33,933 nucleotides of DNA. Origin: Burkholderiales bacterium. Lineage in GTDB: Bacteria; Pseudomonadota; Gammaproteobacteria; Burkholderiales; Burkholderiaceae_C. Location of the stretch: assembly GCA_016000195.1 (NCBI GenBank), contig JAECRO010000030.1, positions 1 through 33,933 on the forward strand, read 5' to 3'. Position numbers and translations under genes: made by a program. Below the pieces are notes generated by a model that ran no database searches, had not been told where the DNA came from, and was given only the letters and a program-made list of their open reading frames with translations. Positions 16,944-25,971 of this stretch are shown here, in pieces. Positions within the stretch are counted from its first letter, which is position 1. The number at the start of each line of letters is the position of its first letter.

Positions 16944-16988
16944 TGCTATAAAACCAATAGCACCTTGTGCCCGTGAACAAAGCGCAAG
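16944..16988. repeat. Intergenic hairpin repeat, member 3
   Basis: A 45-bp segment with TGCTAT/AATAGCA arms followed by a CTTGTGC...GCGCAAG half. It aligns with the reverse complement of 29968-30009 and resembles 21077-21121. It lies between nth and the phosphofructokinase gene and could act as a transcript end. Confidence 0.55.
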
Positions 16989-17042
16989 CACCCTTTTTCA
17001 TATCAAACCTCGCCACAAAACAACCCAACCCTTCACCCAGCC

Positions 17043-17981
17043 ATGACCGACATCCTCACCGTCACCATGAATCCCGCCCTGGACGTGTCCACCTCGACCG
17101 GCACGGTCTCGGACACCCACAAGCTGCGCTGCACCGCCGCCATCGTCCACCCCGGGGGCGGCGGGGTCAACGTGGCCCGCGTCGTGCATCGGCTGGGCGG
17201 CGACTGCCTGGCGCTGTTCCCGGCGGGCGGCATGAACGGGCAGCGCCTGCAGCAACTGCTGGCCCGGGAACAGGTGCGCAGCCATTGCATTGACATTGCC
17301 GGCGAGACGCGCGAGAGCTTTTCGGTCCACGAAACCACCAGCGGCCGCGACTTTCGCTTTGTGCTGCCCGGCCCGGAACTGTCGGCCGCCGAATGGCAGG
17401 ACTGCCTGGCCTGCTTCAGCGGGTTGCCGATGCCGCCGCGTTACCTGGTGGCCAGCGGCAGCCTGCCGCCCGGTGCGCCGGCCGATTTTTACGCGCGGCT
17501 GGTCCGGCTGGCGCATGCGCGCGGCAGCCTGGTGGTGCTCGACACCTCGGGGCCGGCGCTGGCGGCGGCGCTGGCCGAGGGGGTTTACCTGGTCAAGCCC
17601 AGCCTTCGGGAACTGCGCGAGCTGACCGGCCACCCGCTGGTCACGGAGCAGGACTGGCATGCGGCGGCGCTGCAGATCATCCGGCGCGGCCAGGCGCAGG
17701 TCGTGGCGCTGTCGCTGGGCGAGGGCGGCGCCTTGCTGGTGACGGCGGACCGCGCGCTGCGGGCCAAAAGCCTGCCGGTCACGGTGGCCAGCTCGATTGG
17801 CGCGGGCGACAGCTTTGTCGGCGGCCTGCTCTGGGCGCTGCATCGGCATCAAGACCTGGAGCAGGCCTTTCGCCACGGCATGGCGGCGGGCGCAGCCGCC
17901 CTGCTTGCGGCAGGAACCGCGCTGTGCCAGCCGGCGGACGTGGAGCGGCTGTGCAGGGAAGTGGTGATGACCCCCGCTTGA
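17043..17981 (+). CDS. pfkB: PfkB-family phosphofructokinase (6-phosphofructokinase II type)
   Basis: A 312-aa cytoplasmic ribokinase-fold sugar kinase that phosphorylates fructose 6-phosphate (or a related phosphosugar) with ATP. The N-terminus TVTMNPALDVS and the glycine-rich HPGGGGVNVARV substrate loop are typical of phosphofructokinase 2, tagatose-6-phosphate and 1-phosphofructokinases. The anion hole and catalytic base are in SIGAGDSFVGG, with Asp256. The 1-phosphofructokinase reading is less likely because no PTS fructose genes are nearby. The gene is followed after 234 bp by PEP synthase on the same strand, so both glycolytic and gluconeogenic key steps are clustered here. Confidence 0.88.
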   Translation: MTDILTVTMNPALDVSTSTGTVSDTHKLRCTAAIVHPGGGGVNVARVVHRLGGDCLALFPAGGMNGQRLQQLLAREQVRSHCIDIAGETRESFSVHETTSGRDFRFVLPGPELSAAEWQDCLACFSGLPMPPRYLVASGSLPPGAPADFYARLVRLAHARGSLVVLDTSGPALAAALAEGVYLVKPSLRELRELTGHPLVTEQDWHAAALQIIRRGQAQVVALSLGEGGALLVTADRALRAKSLPVTVASSIGAGDSFVGGLLWALHRHQDLEQAFRHGMAAGAAALLAAGTALCQPADVERLCREVVMTPA

Positions 17982-18044
17982 TCTAGCGCAAGCCAGCACG
18001 GCTTTTCACCCGCTACCTTAAGCCCCTAAGGCTACGGTCAGCAA

Positions 18045-18153
18045 TAACTTCCCTGCGTCGCCATGCCCGCGAAGGCGGTATGACGACTCGTTTGAGCGTT
18101 TCAGCCCGCGTTGCTGGATACCCGCCTTCGCGGGAATGACGAACGGAAAATTA
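18045..18153. repeat. MITE-like repeat, copy A (about 109 bp)
   Basis: It aligns over its whole length with 25865-25971, in the same orientation. It begins with TAACTTCCC and contains an inverted pair built from CCCGCGAAGGCGG and CCCGCCTTCGCGGG. Its right terminal repeat (ending near 18153) is degenerate. It lies in the 234-bp gap before the PEP synthase gene. No open frame inside is credible. Confidence 0.75.
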
Positions 18154-18215
18154 TTACTTGCCAGAGCCTAAAAGGTAACAGGCGACCCACAACCCGGCAA
18201 GCTGGAGACATCATC

Positions 18216-20690
18216 ATGACGACGACGACGACCCCCTTCATCCTCTGGTTTTCGGACATTGGCATTGCCGATGTCGCGCTTGTCGGCGGCAAGAACGCCT
18301 CGCTCGGCGAAATGGTCCGCGAGCTGGGCGCGCAGGGCGTGCGGGTGCCCAACGGCTTTGCCGTCACTGCCGGAGCCTACCGCTACCTGCTCGACCAGTC
18401 CCGCGCCTGGCCAGGCCTGCACGAAGCGCTGGACGGCCTGGACGTGAAGGATGTCGATGACCTGGCGCGGCGCGCGCAGCGGGCGCGGGAAATCATCCAT
18501 GGCGCGGCGCTGCCAGCCGGCCTGGCTGCGGAAATCACCCAGGCCTATGCCCGCCTGCGCGAGGAATACGGCGAACAGGTCACGCTGGCGGTGCGCAGCT
18601 CGGCCACCGCCGAAGACCTGCCCAGCGCCAGCTTTGCCGGCCAGCACGAGACTTTCCTGAACATCTCGGGCGAGGCCCGGCTGCTCGATGCCATCCGGCA
18701 ATGCTTTGCCAGCCTGTTCATGGACCGCGCCATCGCCTACCGGGTGGACCACGGCATCGACCACTTCAAGGTGTACCAGTCGGTCGGCGTGATGAAGATG
18801 GTGCGCTCCGACCTGGCCGCCAGCGGCGTCACCTTTTCGCTCGACACCGAAACCGGCTTTCGCGATGTCGTCTTCATCACCGGCGCCTACGGACTGGGCG
18901 AAAACGTCGTGCAGGGAACGGTCGATCCGGACGAGTTCTATGTCTTCAAGCCCACGCTCCAGCAGGGCCACCGGGTGGTGCTCAGGCGCAAGCTGGGCGG
19001 CAAGCAGATTCGCATGGTTTACGCGCAGGCCGCCGGCCGCGAGACCACCCGCAACATGCCCACGCCGCCGGAAAACCAGGCGCGCTATTGCATCAGCGAC
19101 GACGAGGTGCTGGAGCTGGCCGATGCAGCCATCAGGATCGAGGCGCACTACAGCCGCAAGGCCGGCCAGCCAACGCCGATGGATGTCGAATGGGCCAAGG
19201 ACGGCGCGGACGGCAAGCTCTACATCGTTCAGGCGCGGCCTGAAACCGTGGCGTCGCGCAAGCCGCTGGGCACGGTCGATGAATACCGGCTGGGCGACAA
19301 GGGCAAGGCCCTCGTCACCGGCCGGGCGGTGGGCGGAAAAATCGCCACCGGCCGGGCACGCGTCATCAGCGAGGTGTCCGAGTTGAACCAGTTCCAGCCC
19401 GGCGAGGTGCTGGTGGCCGATACCACCATGCCGGACTGGGGCACGGTGATGAAGATCGCCGCCGCCGTCGTCACCAACCGGGGCGGACGCACCTGCCACG
19501 CCGCCATCGTCGCGCGCGAGATGGGCATTCCGGCGGTGGTCGGCTGCGATCATGCGACCACGGCCATCCGCACCGGCGACGAAATCACCGTGTCATGCGC
19601 CGAAGGCAGCGCCGGCCAGGTGTATGCCGGCCGGCTGCCCTTCACCCGGACAAGCACCGACGTGGCCAGCCTGGAGCGGCCGCAGACGCATTTGATGGTC
19701 AACCTGGCGAACCCCGACATGGCCTTCCAGACCGCCCTGCTGCCCAACGACGGCGTGGGCCTGGCGCGCATGGAGTTCATCATTGCCGAGCACATCCACG
19801 CGCACCCGATGGCGCTGGTGCATCCTGAAAAAGTCGAGGATGCCGCCGTGCGCGCTGAAATCGCCCGGCTCACGCACCTGTTCGCCACGCCGTCCGAGTA
19901 TTTTGTACGGCAGCTGGCCGAAGGCGTGGGCACGATTGCGGCGGCTTTTTATCCCAAGCCGGTCATCGTTCGCATGTCCGACTTCAAGACCAACGAATAC
20001 GCCAGCTTGCTGGGCGGGCGCGGGTTCGAGCCGAGCGAAGCCAACCCGATGATCGGCTTTCGCGGCGCCTCGCGCTATGCGCATCCGGCCTATGCCGAAG
20101 GCTTCGCGCTGGAGTGCGCAGCCATGAAGCGCGTGCGCGACGACATGGGGCTGAGCAACGTCAAGCTGATGATTCCGTTTTGCCGCCGGGTTGAAGAAGG
20201 CGAGCGCGTGCTGCAGGCCATGGCCGCGCACGGCCTGGGGCGCGGGGTGAACGGGCTGGAGATTTACGTCATGTGCGAGATTCCTAACAACGTCATCCAG
20301 ATTGATGCGTTTGCCCAGCTGTTCGACGGCTTCTCGATTGGCTCGAACGACCTGACGCAACTGGTGCTCGGCGTGGACCGCGATTCGGACATCGTGGCCT
20401 TTGACTTTGACGAGCGCGACGCGGGCGTCAAGATGATGATTCGCCAGACCATCGAAGGCGCGCGGCGCAACCACCGGCATGCGGGCATCTGCGGCCAGGC
20501 GCCGTCTGACTACCCGGAAATGGCCGCATATCTGGTGGAACTCGGCATCGACTCGATGAGCGTCACGCCCGACACGCTGCTCAAAACCACGCGCGACGTG
20601 CTGGCCGTCGAAGCGCGGCTCGGACGCGCGCCACGCAGCACAACGCCAGCACATTCAACACCGCCACCGGCGGGCAGGAGATTGTCATGA
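18216..20690 (+). CDS. ppsA: Phosphoenolpyruvate synthase (pyruvate, water dikinase)
   Basis: An 824-aa cytoplasmic enzyme that makes PEP from pyruvate and ATP, the entry step of gluconeogenesis from C3 compounds. The N-terminal ATP-grasp-type PPDK domain covers about residues 15-350. The swivelling phosphohistidine domain has GGRTCHAAIVAREMGIPAVV with His428. The C-terminal PEP/pyruvate TIM barrel has GSNDLTQLVLGVDRD and the catalytic Cys759 in HAGICGQAPSD. These match the positions in E. coli PpsA. A Gly/Pro/Thr-rich tail of about 25 residues is extra. The ATG at 18216 has GGAG at 18203-18206; an upstream in-frame start would read through the repeat. Its stop overlaps the start of the CBS gene. 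Confidence 0.95.
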   Translation: MTTTTTPFILWFSDIGIADVALVGGKNASLGEMVRELGAQGVRVPNGFAVTAGAYRYLLDQSRAWPGLHEALDGLDVKDVDDLARRAQRAREIIHGAALPAGLAAEITQAYARLREEYGEQVTLAVRSSATAEDLPSASFAGQHETFLNISGEARLLDAIRQCFASLFMDRAIAYRVDHGIDHFKVYQSVGVMKMVRSDLAASGVTFSLDTETGFRDVVFITGAYGLGENVVQGTVDPDEFYVFKPTLQQGHRVVLRRKLGGKQIRMVYAQAAGRETTRNMPTPPENQARYCISDDEVLELADAAIRIEAHYSRKAGQPTPMDVEWAKDGADGKLYIVQARPETVASRKPLGTVDEYRLGDKGKALVTGRAVGGKIATGRARVISEVSELNQFQPGEVLVADTTMPDWGTVMKIAAAVVTNRGGRTCHAAIVAREMGIPAVVGCDHATTAIRTGDEITVSCAEGSAGQVYAGRLPFTRTSTDVASLERPQTHLMVNLANPDMAFQTALLPNDGVGLARMEFIIAEHIHAHPMALVHPEKVEDAAVRAEIARLTHLFATPSEYFVRQLAEGVGTIAAAFYPKPVIVRMSDFKTNEYASLLGGRGFEPSEANPMIGFRGASRYAHPAYAEGFALECAAMKRVRDDMGLSNVKLMIPFCRRVEEGERVLQAMAAHGLGRGVNGLEIYVMCEIPNNVIQIDAFAQLFDGFSIGSNDLTQLVLGVDRDSDIVAFDFDERDAGVKMMIRQTIEGARRNHRHAGICGQAPSDYPEMAAYLVELGIDSMSVTPDTLLKTTRDVLAVEARLGRAPRSTTPAHSTPPPAGRRLS

Positions 20691-21067
20691 ACCAGAACAG
20701 CATTGCCTCATTGATGCGGCGCGACGTGTGTTCGGTCGGCGCCGACGACACGATGCAGACGGTCGAATCAAAAATGGTGGCCAGGGGCTTGTCCTGGGTG
20801 CCGGTGGTGGACGAAAGCGGCGCGGCGCTGGGCGTCATCAGCAGCCTGGATTTGCTGCGTTTCCATGCCGACGGCAAAGATGCCGCAAAGGTCTGCGCCT
20901 GGCAAATCTGCACCTACCGGCCGATCTCGGTGCCCCCGGACGCCAGCCTCAGCGAGGTGGCCCGGCTGATGGTCGAGGCCGGCATCCATCACGTCGTGGT
21001 CAGCGACGGCAGCGCCATCAAGGGCGTCGTGTCATCGCTCGACTTTGTAAAAACCTTCAAGGACTAG
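20687..21067 (+). CDS. Two-CBS-domain protein
   Basis: A 126-aa protein consisting almost only of a CBS pair. The first domain is MRRDVCSVGADDTMQTVESK through GVISSLDLLRFH, and the second runs from TYRPISVPPDASLSEVARLM to GVVSSLDFVKTF. CBS pairs bind AMP, ATP or related adenosyl ligands and sense energy state. The ATG overlaps the ppsA stop by four bases (ATGA), so the two are translationally coupled, and control of PEP synthase by adenylate charge is a reasonable inference. It is similar in size to Hrp1-type stand-alone CBS proteins of hypoxia-response regulons. Confidence 0.9.
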   Translation: MNQNSIASLMRRDVCSVGADDTMQTVESKMVARGLSWVPVVDESGAALGVISSLDLLRFHADGKDAAKVCAWQICTYRPISVPPDASLSEVARLMVEAGIHHVVVSDGSAIKGVVSSLDFVKTFKD

Positions 21068-21076
21068 CGGCCATGT

Positions 21077-21121
21077 TGCTACGCTATTGATAGCTGCTTG
21101 TGCTTATGGCTATTGCGCAAG
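21077..21121. repeat. Intergenic hairpin repeat, member 4 (between convergent genes)
   Basis: TGCTA...ATAGC arms followed by TGCTTGTGC...GCGCAAG, the same layout as 16944-16988 in the opposite orientation. It occupies most of the 88-bp gap between the convergent CBS and caspase genes and may serve as a two-way terminator, with T-rich sequence (GGCTTTTTG) just after it on the plus strand. Confidence 0.55.
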
Positions 21122-21155
21122 AAGGCTTTTTGATGCATACATTTGCTCGCCCGCG

Positions 21156-22838
21156 TCACTTGCCGCCCGACTGCGCCAGCAAATCCATATCAAACTCCCG
21201 TGAGAGCGCAAAACTCGGTGCGTTCTGGCCCGAACTGTTGGGCGTCGTGCAGCCGTAGTTGACCCACTGCGCAGGTGACTCCGTCCACCACATCCGGTAG
21301 TAGAGCCGGCCATTGCTGGCGTGGTCGCGCAGCCGCGACCACGCCGCTGCGGGCAGCACGAAGGCAGACGGGTACAGGGCCGACGACTCGAAGGGCGTGA
21401 CTTTCCATGATCCGTAGAAGTTGTCGTCGTTGCGCTGGCTGCTGTACTGGTCGGTGAAGTACCAGCTGTTGGTCGAAACCTCGACGGCATAGTAGCGGCC
21501 GGCCCCCGGGTTGACCTGGAAGCGTGGCGCCGAGCCGTTGGCCGGGAAGGCAGTGGGCGCGGTGATGGCGGGCAAGCCGGTGTCGCCGCCGCCGGGCTGG
21601 GTTTGCGCAACCAAGGCCACGCCGGGAGCGGCCTGCGCGTTGCTGTCGGTCGTCGTGACCCGGTAGTTCACCCAGCTGGTCGGGCTCGAAGTACACCAGA
21701 GCCGGTAATAGAGTTTTGAAGCCCCCTGCCGCAGGCGGTTCCAGGCATCAAGCGGCATCATGAACGAGTCGCCCTGGCGGAACGGGCTGACTTTCCAGGA
21801 CGCGTAGAAATTGTTGTCGTTGCGCTGCGCGCCGTTGGCCGTGCTGTCGAACAGGCTGGCATCAGTGGCGACCTCGACGGCAAAATAATTCCCGGAAGGC
21901 ACCGAAACCGCGAACGTGACGGGCGTCGGGCCATTGGCGAACGACGACGGCCCCGAGATCGACAAGCTGCCGCCGGTCGCCGTGCCGCCAGCGCTGCCGG
22001 CGCCAATCGTGAACGGTTTCTCGGCCTCGAAGGCCGGGTTGGCCACGCCCGTGCGAAACAGGTTCGGCGTCTGGTCCGAAGGCATGCGGGCGACGATGGC
22101 CGAATGGAATTGCGCGTAGTTGCCGCTGAAGGCGCCGCCGTTCCAGACTTCCTTCAGGCGCTGCGTGAACAGGCCGTTGGCATCGCCGTCGGATGACAGC
22201 TGGTTGTCCTGGCAGCCTGAAATCAGCGTCACGCTGGCGTTGACCGACGCCCGGTGCGTCCACTGGCTGACTTCGTAGTTGCTCCGGTTGGCCAGGTAGT
22301 TGGCCTGGACGGCAGCCGGGTCGGCGGCGCGAATCCGGGGCGGCGCATTCACCCGGCGCTCGTACTGCGCGGCAAATTCCGCACTCTTGAACTTTTTCTG
22401 AAAGCTCATCATGCGCGCGACCGTTCCGCTGTGGCAACTGTCGGACAGCACAAAAATGCGCACACCGGCCTCGAAGCTGGACCACAGGCCGTTGAGTTCG
22501 TCGTCGAGCAGCTGGCGATCCCAGAGCACCCAGGTTTCGTCCTTGCCGTCGGGCTCGTCGCCGGTCACGTCGTTGATCTGGGAGCCGTGGCCAGAGTAGG
22601 TCACGAGGCAGATGTCGCCCGACGCCAGCTGGCGGGCCGCCTGGCCGATGACGCGTGTCACCTCGGAAGCCGACGCTTGGTCGTCGGTCAGCAAGGTGGC
22701 TTCATAGCCGAGCTGCGTCGCGATCTGGTTCATGTCGCGGGCGTCGTTGATACAGCCCGCAAGCTCTCCATTCCATCCGCTGTAGGCGGCCGGGTTGACA
22801 AAGTTCAGCCCGATATTGACTGCAATTCCTTTGGCCAT
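21156..22838 (-). CDS. Caspase-like cysteine protease (peptidase C14, bacterial metacaspase/orthocaspase) with C-terminal tandem repeats
   Basis: A 560-aa protein. Residues 1 to about 270 form a caspase fold: GCINDARDMNQIATQLGY near the N-terminus, the catalytic His84 in VTYSGHGSQ, and the catalytic Cys135 in FVLSDSCHSGT. ISGCQDNQLSSDGDANGLFT (about 206-225) is the p10-like substrate loop. Metacaspase relatives cleave after Arg or Lys. The rest holds two similar domains (about 294-397 and 426-530), each with YFAVEV/YYAVEV, QRND(N/D)NFY(A/G)SWKV(S/T)PF and (L)YYR(L/M)W...WVNY. No signal peptide is seen. A good Shine-Dalgarno (AGAGGAG) precedes the ATG. It follows the 987-aa gene by 28 bp on the same strand and ends against the CBS gene, so it is the last gene of the set. 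Confidence 0.9.
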   Translation of the reverse strand: MAKGIAVNIGLNFVNPAAYSGWNGELAGCINDARDMNQIATQLGYEATLLTDDQASASEVTRVIGQAARQLASGDICLVTYSGHGSQINDVTGDEPDGKDETWVLWDRQLLDDELNGLWSSFEAGVRIFVLSDSCHSGTVARMMSFQKKFKSAEFAAQYERRVNAPPRIRAADPAAVQANYLANRSNYEVSQWTHRASVNASVTLISGCQDNQLSSDGDANGLFTQRLKEVWNGGAFSGNYAQFHSAIVARMPSDQTPNLFRTGVANPAFEAEKPFTIGAGSAGGTATGGSLSISGPSSFANGPTPVTFAVSVPSGNYFAVEVATDASLFDSTANGAQRNDNNFYASWKVSPFRQGDSFMMPLDAWNRLRQGASKLYYRLWCTSSPTSWVNYRVTTTDSNAQAAPGVALVAQTQPGGGDTGLPAITAPTAFPANGSAPRFQVNPGAGRYYAVEVSTNSWYFTDQYSSQRNDDNFYGSWKVTPFESSALYPSAFVLPAAAWSRLRDHASNGRLYYRMWWTESPAQWVNYGCTTPNSSGQNAPSFALSREFDMDLLAQSGGK

Positions 22839-22866
22839 TTGAACTCTCCTCTTGGGTTGTCTTCGG

Positions 22867-25830
22867 TTAGGTGGAAATCATGTCCGAGGTGATCGTGACG
22901 ATATTGCTGTTGGCCTCCATGTCCCAGGCCCTCCAGGGAAGCGCTTCATCGGGCTTGCCGGCAAACACCTTGGTGAGCCGGAATTCAACGATGCGCGCCG
23001 CCAGGTAAACCGTCAGCGGCAGCAAAAAGTTGACCGCGCCCCGGCGGCTGTCCATGCCGACCCGGAAGACGCCCGGCACGCCCTGCAGGCGCGCGTCGAT
23101 GTCGAGCCGCGTGAGGCCGTGGTTTTCATAATTGACGACATCGAGGAACACCACGTTGCACTCGATTTCCTCGATCATGGCCCGAACCTCTTCAAAGGTC
23201 GGGCTGCCGTCGGCCAGCGGGTCGGCGTCCGCACAGGCTGCGGTGTAGGCGCCGGGCGCGGCCACGTCGAGCGATGCGCCGGGCGCCAGCGTGGCCTCGA
23301 CGGGAACGCGCACGGGCTCGGCGGAGCCGCTGAACAGGTACACATCCTTGACCGCCATCGAGCCCTCGATGCGATTCGTCAGCTGCAGCGTGGCGCCCTT
23401 GGGCTGCAGCGTGACCGGGCCTTGCAGCCACGGGCCGGTGATGCGGCGCAAATGCACCGACAGCGCCGAAGTGACCACGCTGCCGTCTTCCAGGATGAAG
23501 CGGGCGGCGCCGCTCAGGCCGGTGTTCTGAATCAGGGTTTTCAGCAGCAAGGCGCTGGCCAGGTCGGTCGCCAGCGCGGTGTGCAGGCATTCGGGCGTGG
23601 CCGAAGTCAGCGCTTCGACCGGCGGCGTCGAGGTCAGGTTCCAGCTGAATTCCGTGCGCTGGGCCAGCATGTTGGGCAGCTCCAGCACCGGGCTGGCGGC
23701 CTCCAGCAGCAGCCGGCGGCGCAGGTCTTCGACCTCGTAGGGCGACAGCGCCGGCCCGAGCATGGCTTCAAAGCGGATGCGGTTGTTCTCGGGCCGCTCG
23801 GCGTCCAGCGCGGCATAGACGATCAGCGCCGGGCGGTATTCGCGCTCCGGCGTGCCGGGCGCGTGGCGCGTGATTTCATAGGCCAGCGGAACCAGTAAAA
23901 ACCGGCCGGGCTGCCTGAGATTGCGAAACACGCGGTAGGACGGCCGGTTCAGCGCGACCACTTCCTGGTAAGTCTGGGAAGAGGCCTGGCCCAGGCGATA
24001 GGCCTCGGCGCAGCCGATGGACACCGTGGCCGCCGCCTGCTTTTCACGGTAGAAGGCGCCCAGTTCGGCGCAAGAGAAAAACGCATCGAGCGATTGCTGG
24101 CGGATCGTGCTGCGCAGGGCGTATTGAATCTTTGAAGGCAGGGCAATCGCGGCGGTCGAGGTGCTGATGCGCCCTGCCAGCGTGAGGTTTTGCGTTACCA
24201 GGTGCGCCGAGGCCGGCCGGACCACGAACTCGCGCCCGCCCGAGGACACCAGGATGCTGTCGGCATCGTCGCGCGATTTCGCGACCAGCACGGCGCTCGC
24301 TATCTTGCCGCCCAGCACCAGCTGCGGCCGGTTGAAGACCGGCGCGTAGCCGGAAAACTGGAACGCCACCTCCAGCCGCGCGGCCTCGCTTTGAAAGCCC
24401 GCCGTGGACAGCGAGCCGTAGGCGGTGCGGGCCGCGTCGTTCAGCAGTTCCACCGTGGCCAGCAGCCGGTTGCCCGAGCGCGTGACAACGCCCCGGCAGG
24501 AAGCGCGCTTGAGCACGCCCGAGGCTTCGTCGATGTAGGGAACGCTCAAGGTGACAGAGGGTTCGACCGGCTCGATCATGCGCGCCGTGAGACTGGTATT
24601 GGCGGCCAGCGCGGCGCTGGCCGCTGCGGGGCGGGACAGCTCCAGCGTGAAGCGCAGGCTGGCGCGAATCGCCGGCCGGCCCGATTCGCTGGTGCCGATG
24701 CGCTCGAACTCAAACAGAAACGGGCTGGTGTCGGGCGCTTCGTTCGGCGCGGGCCGCACCAGATTGATGGCCGGCAGGTACCAGCGCAGGCTGGGATTGG
24801 TCTTGTCGCTCAGCAGCGGCGCATTCAGGTCGCCAAGGATAGGCAGCGAAACGGCCATCAGCTCGGGCCGCAGGAACACGGCCTCGGGCAGCATGTAGTG
24901 CGCCACCTGCGACACGGCCGGGGTTGAAACGGTGGCGGCGGTGGTGGCAACGGGCTGCTGGATGCGGATGGCCTGCGTTGCGAGCAGATGCGAGGTGGCC
25001 GAGGGACGCACCGAAGGCTGCAGCGTCGCGGCAACGGTTTGAACCTTGCTGCCGGCCAGCATGGCGCCCATGCCGACCGCGCCCCGGGTCGCGCGCGCGG
25101 TGCTGCGCGTCAGGGTTTCAAGCAGCGGGCCGCCGTCAAGATTCCCCGAAGGGCCGACGACGCTGAGGCAGGCGGCCCGGTCGGCGGGGCTCAGGGCATT
25201 GCCCAGCACCGCCTGAAGGGAACAGGCCACGTCCAGCTGGCGCAGGGCGTCGGGCGGCAGCTTGAGCGTGAAGCCGGCGGCAGGCGCGGCGGCGCGGTAT
25301 TCAATATGCGCCTTCAGCTCCAGCCCGCCCTCCTGCGTGCCCGGTTCGCCGTTGAGCGCATCGAGCACCGCCAGGGTCTGGTCGCGCGTGAGCGACGTGT
25401 GCAGCGCGCCGCGCAGCAGCGGCGCGCTGAGGCGGGCCACGGCAAAAGCCGGCTGGCCAGTCGCATGCAGCGACACCTGGGCCTGGCGCGCAAAAATCGG
25501 CTGCGCCTGGGGCTGCTGCCCAGGAGCCGTTGCCGGCGCCCGGTAGTCCAGCTCCATGCCCAGGTAGCCCGACATGAGCAGCGGCCGGATCGAATCTTCG
25601 CCGGCAGCCGGCGCGCGGGAAAGCAGCAGAACCAGCGAGAATCTGGGCGAGGTCTTTCCGCGCACCAGGCGCGGAGTCTGCAGAACGCCGAGCGCGAAGG
25701 CGCTGCCTTCGCGCTCGGGCAGCCGCACCGGCTCCGGCATCGGTATTGGCTCCGCTGCCCGCTCGTCCGACGCCTTCTGCGGCACCGGCTCGCGCAAGGG
25801 CGAAGGGCTGAGGATTGATGACATGGCCAT
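22867..25830 (-). CDS. 987-aa protein of unknown function, second gene of the caspase-associated set
   Basis: I do not recognise this family. The protein has no signal peptide and no convincing membrane helix. The first 45 residues are proline- and charge-rich. The rest looks like several beta-rich domains joined by Ala/Thr/Pro linkers (for example 265-310). Residues about 341-400 (LLSDKTNPSLRWYLP, then SPFLFEFERIG) resemble residues 30-100 of the 843-aa protein encoded upstream, and 640-710 (FLLVPLAYEITR, then SPYEVEDLRRRL) may be a further copy. A GGGAGG site lies three bases from the first ATG and nine bases from a second in-frame ATG (25824), so the latter may be the true start. It is 28 bp from the caspase gene and almost certainly co-transcribed with it. 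A structural scaffold or caspase substrate are possible roles only. Confidence 0.85.
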   Translation of the reverse strand: MAMSSILSPSPLREPVPQKASDERAAEPIPMPEPVRLPEREGSAFALGVLQTPRLVRGKTSPRFSLVLLLSRAPAAGEDSIRPLLMSGYLGMELDYRAPATAPGQQPQAQPIFARQAQVSLHATGQPAFAVARLSAPLLRGALHTSLTRDQTLAVLDALNGEPGTQEGGLELKAHIEYRAAAPAAGFTLKLPPDALRQLDVACSLQAVLGNALSPADRAACLSVVGPSGNLDGGPLLETLTRSTARATRGAVGMGAMLAGSKVQTVAATLQPSVRPSATSHLLATQAIRIQQPVATTAATVSTPAVSQVAHYMLPEAVFLRPELMAVSLPILGDLNAPLLSDKTNPSLRWYLPAINLVRPAPNEAPDTSPFLFEFERIGTSESGRPAIRASLRFTLELSRPAAASAALAANTSLTARMIEPVEPSVTLSVPYIDEASGVLKRASCRGVVTRSGNRLLATVELLNDAARTAYGSLSTAGFQSEAARLEVAFQFSGYAPVFNRPQLVLGGKIASAVLVAKSRDDADSILVSSGGREFVVRPASAHLVTQNLTLAGRISTSTAAIALPSKIQYALRSTIRQQSLDAFFSCAELGAFYREKQAAATVSIGCAEAYRLGQASSQTYQEVVALNRPSYRVFRNLRQPGRFLLVPLAYEITRHAPGTPEREYRPALIVYAALDAERPENNRIRFEAMLGPALSPYEVEDLRRRLLLEAASPVLELPNMLAQRTEFSWNLTSTPPVEALTSATPECLHTALATDLASALLLKTLIQNTGLSGAARFILEDGSVVTSALSVHLRRITGPWLQGPVTLQPKGATLQLTNRIEGSMAVKDVYLFSGSAEPVRVPVEATLAPGASLDVAAPGAYTAACADADPLADGSPTFEEVRAMIEEIECNVVFLDVVNYENHGLTRLDIDARLQGVPGVFRVGMDSRRGAVNFLLPLTVYLAARIVEFRLTKVFAGKPDEALPWRAWDMEANSNIVTITSDMIST

Positions 25831-25864
25831 GGACCTCCCGGCAAAGTAAGGATGCGGTCAGCAA

Positions 25865-25971
25865 TAACTTCCCTGCGTCATACCCGCGAAGGCGGGTATC
25901 CAGACTCGTTTGAACGTTTCAGCCCGTGTCGCTGGATTCCCGCCTTCGCGGGAATGACGAACGGGAAGTTA
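25865..25971. repeat. MITE-like repeat, copy B (107 bp)
   Basis: It is bounded by TAACTTCCC (25865-25873) and its exact inverse GGGAAGTTA (25963-25971), and it contains CCCGCGAAGGCGGG and CCCGCCTTCGCGGG palindromes. It is closely similar to copy A at 18045-18153. It sits in the 229-bp gap between the 843-aa and 987-aa genes, where the transcript would fold into strong hairpins and could be attenuated or processed. No transposase is present in the window. Confidence 0.8.

Noticed and set aside
18168-19553. A 461-codon minus-strand frame opposite ppsA
   Set aside because: Same antisense artefact; ppsA is complete and intact on the plus strand.
22852-23898. A 348-codon plus-strand frame opposite the 987-aa gene
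   Set aside because: Arg/Gln/Gly/His-rich shadow; the minus-strand frame is longer, has a Shine-Dalgarno and a balanced composition.
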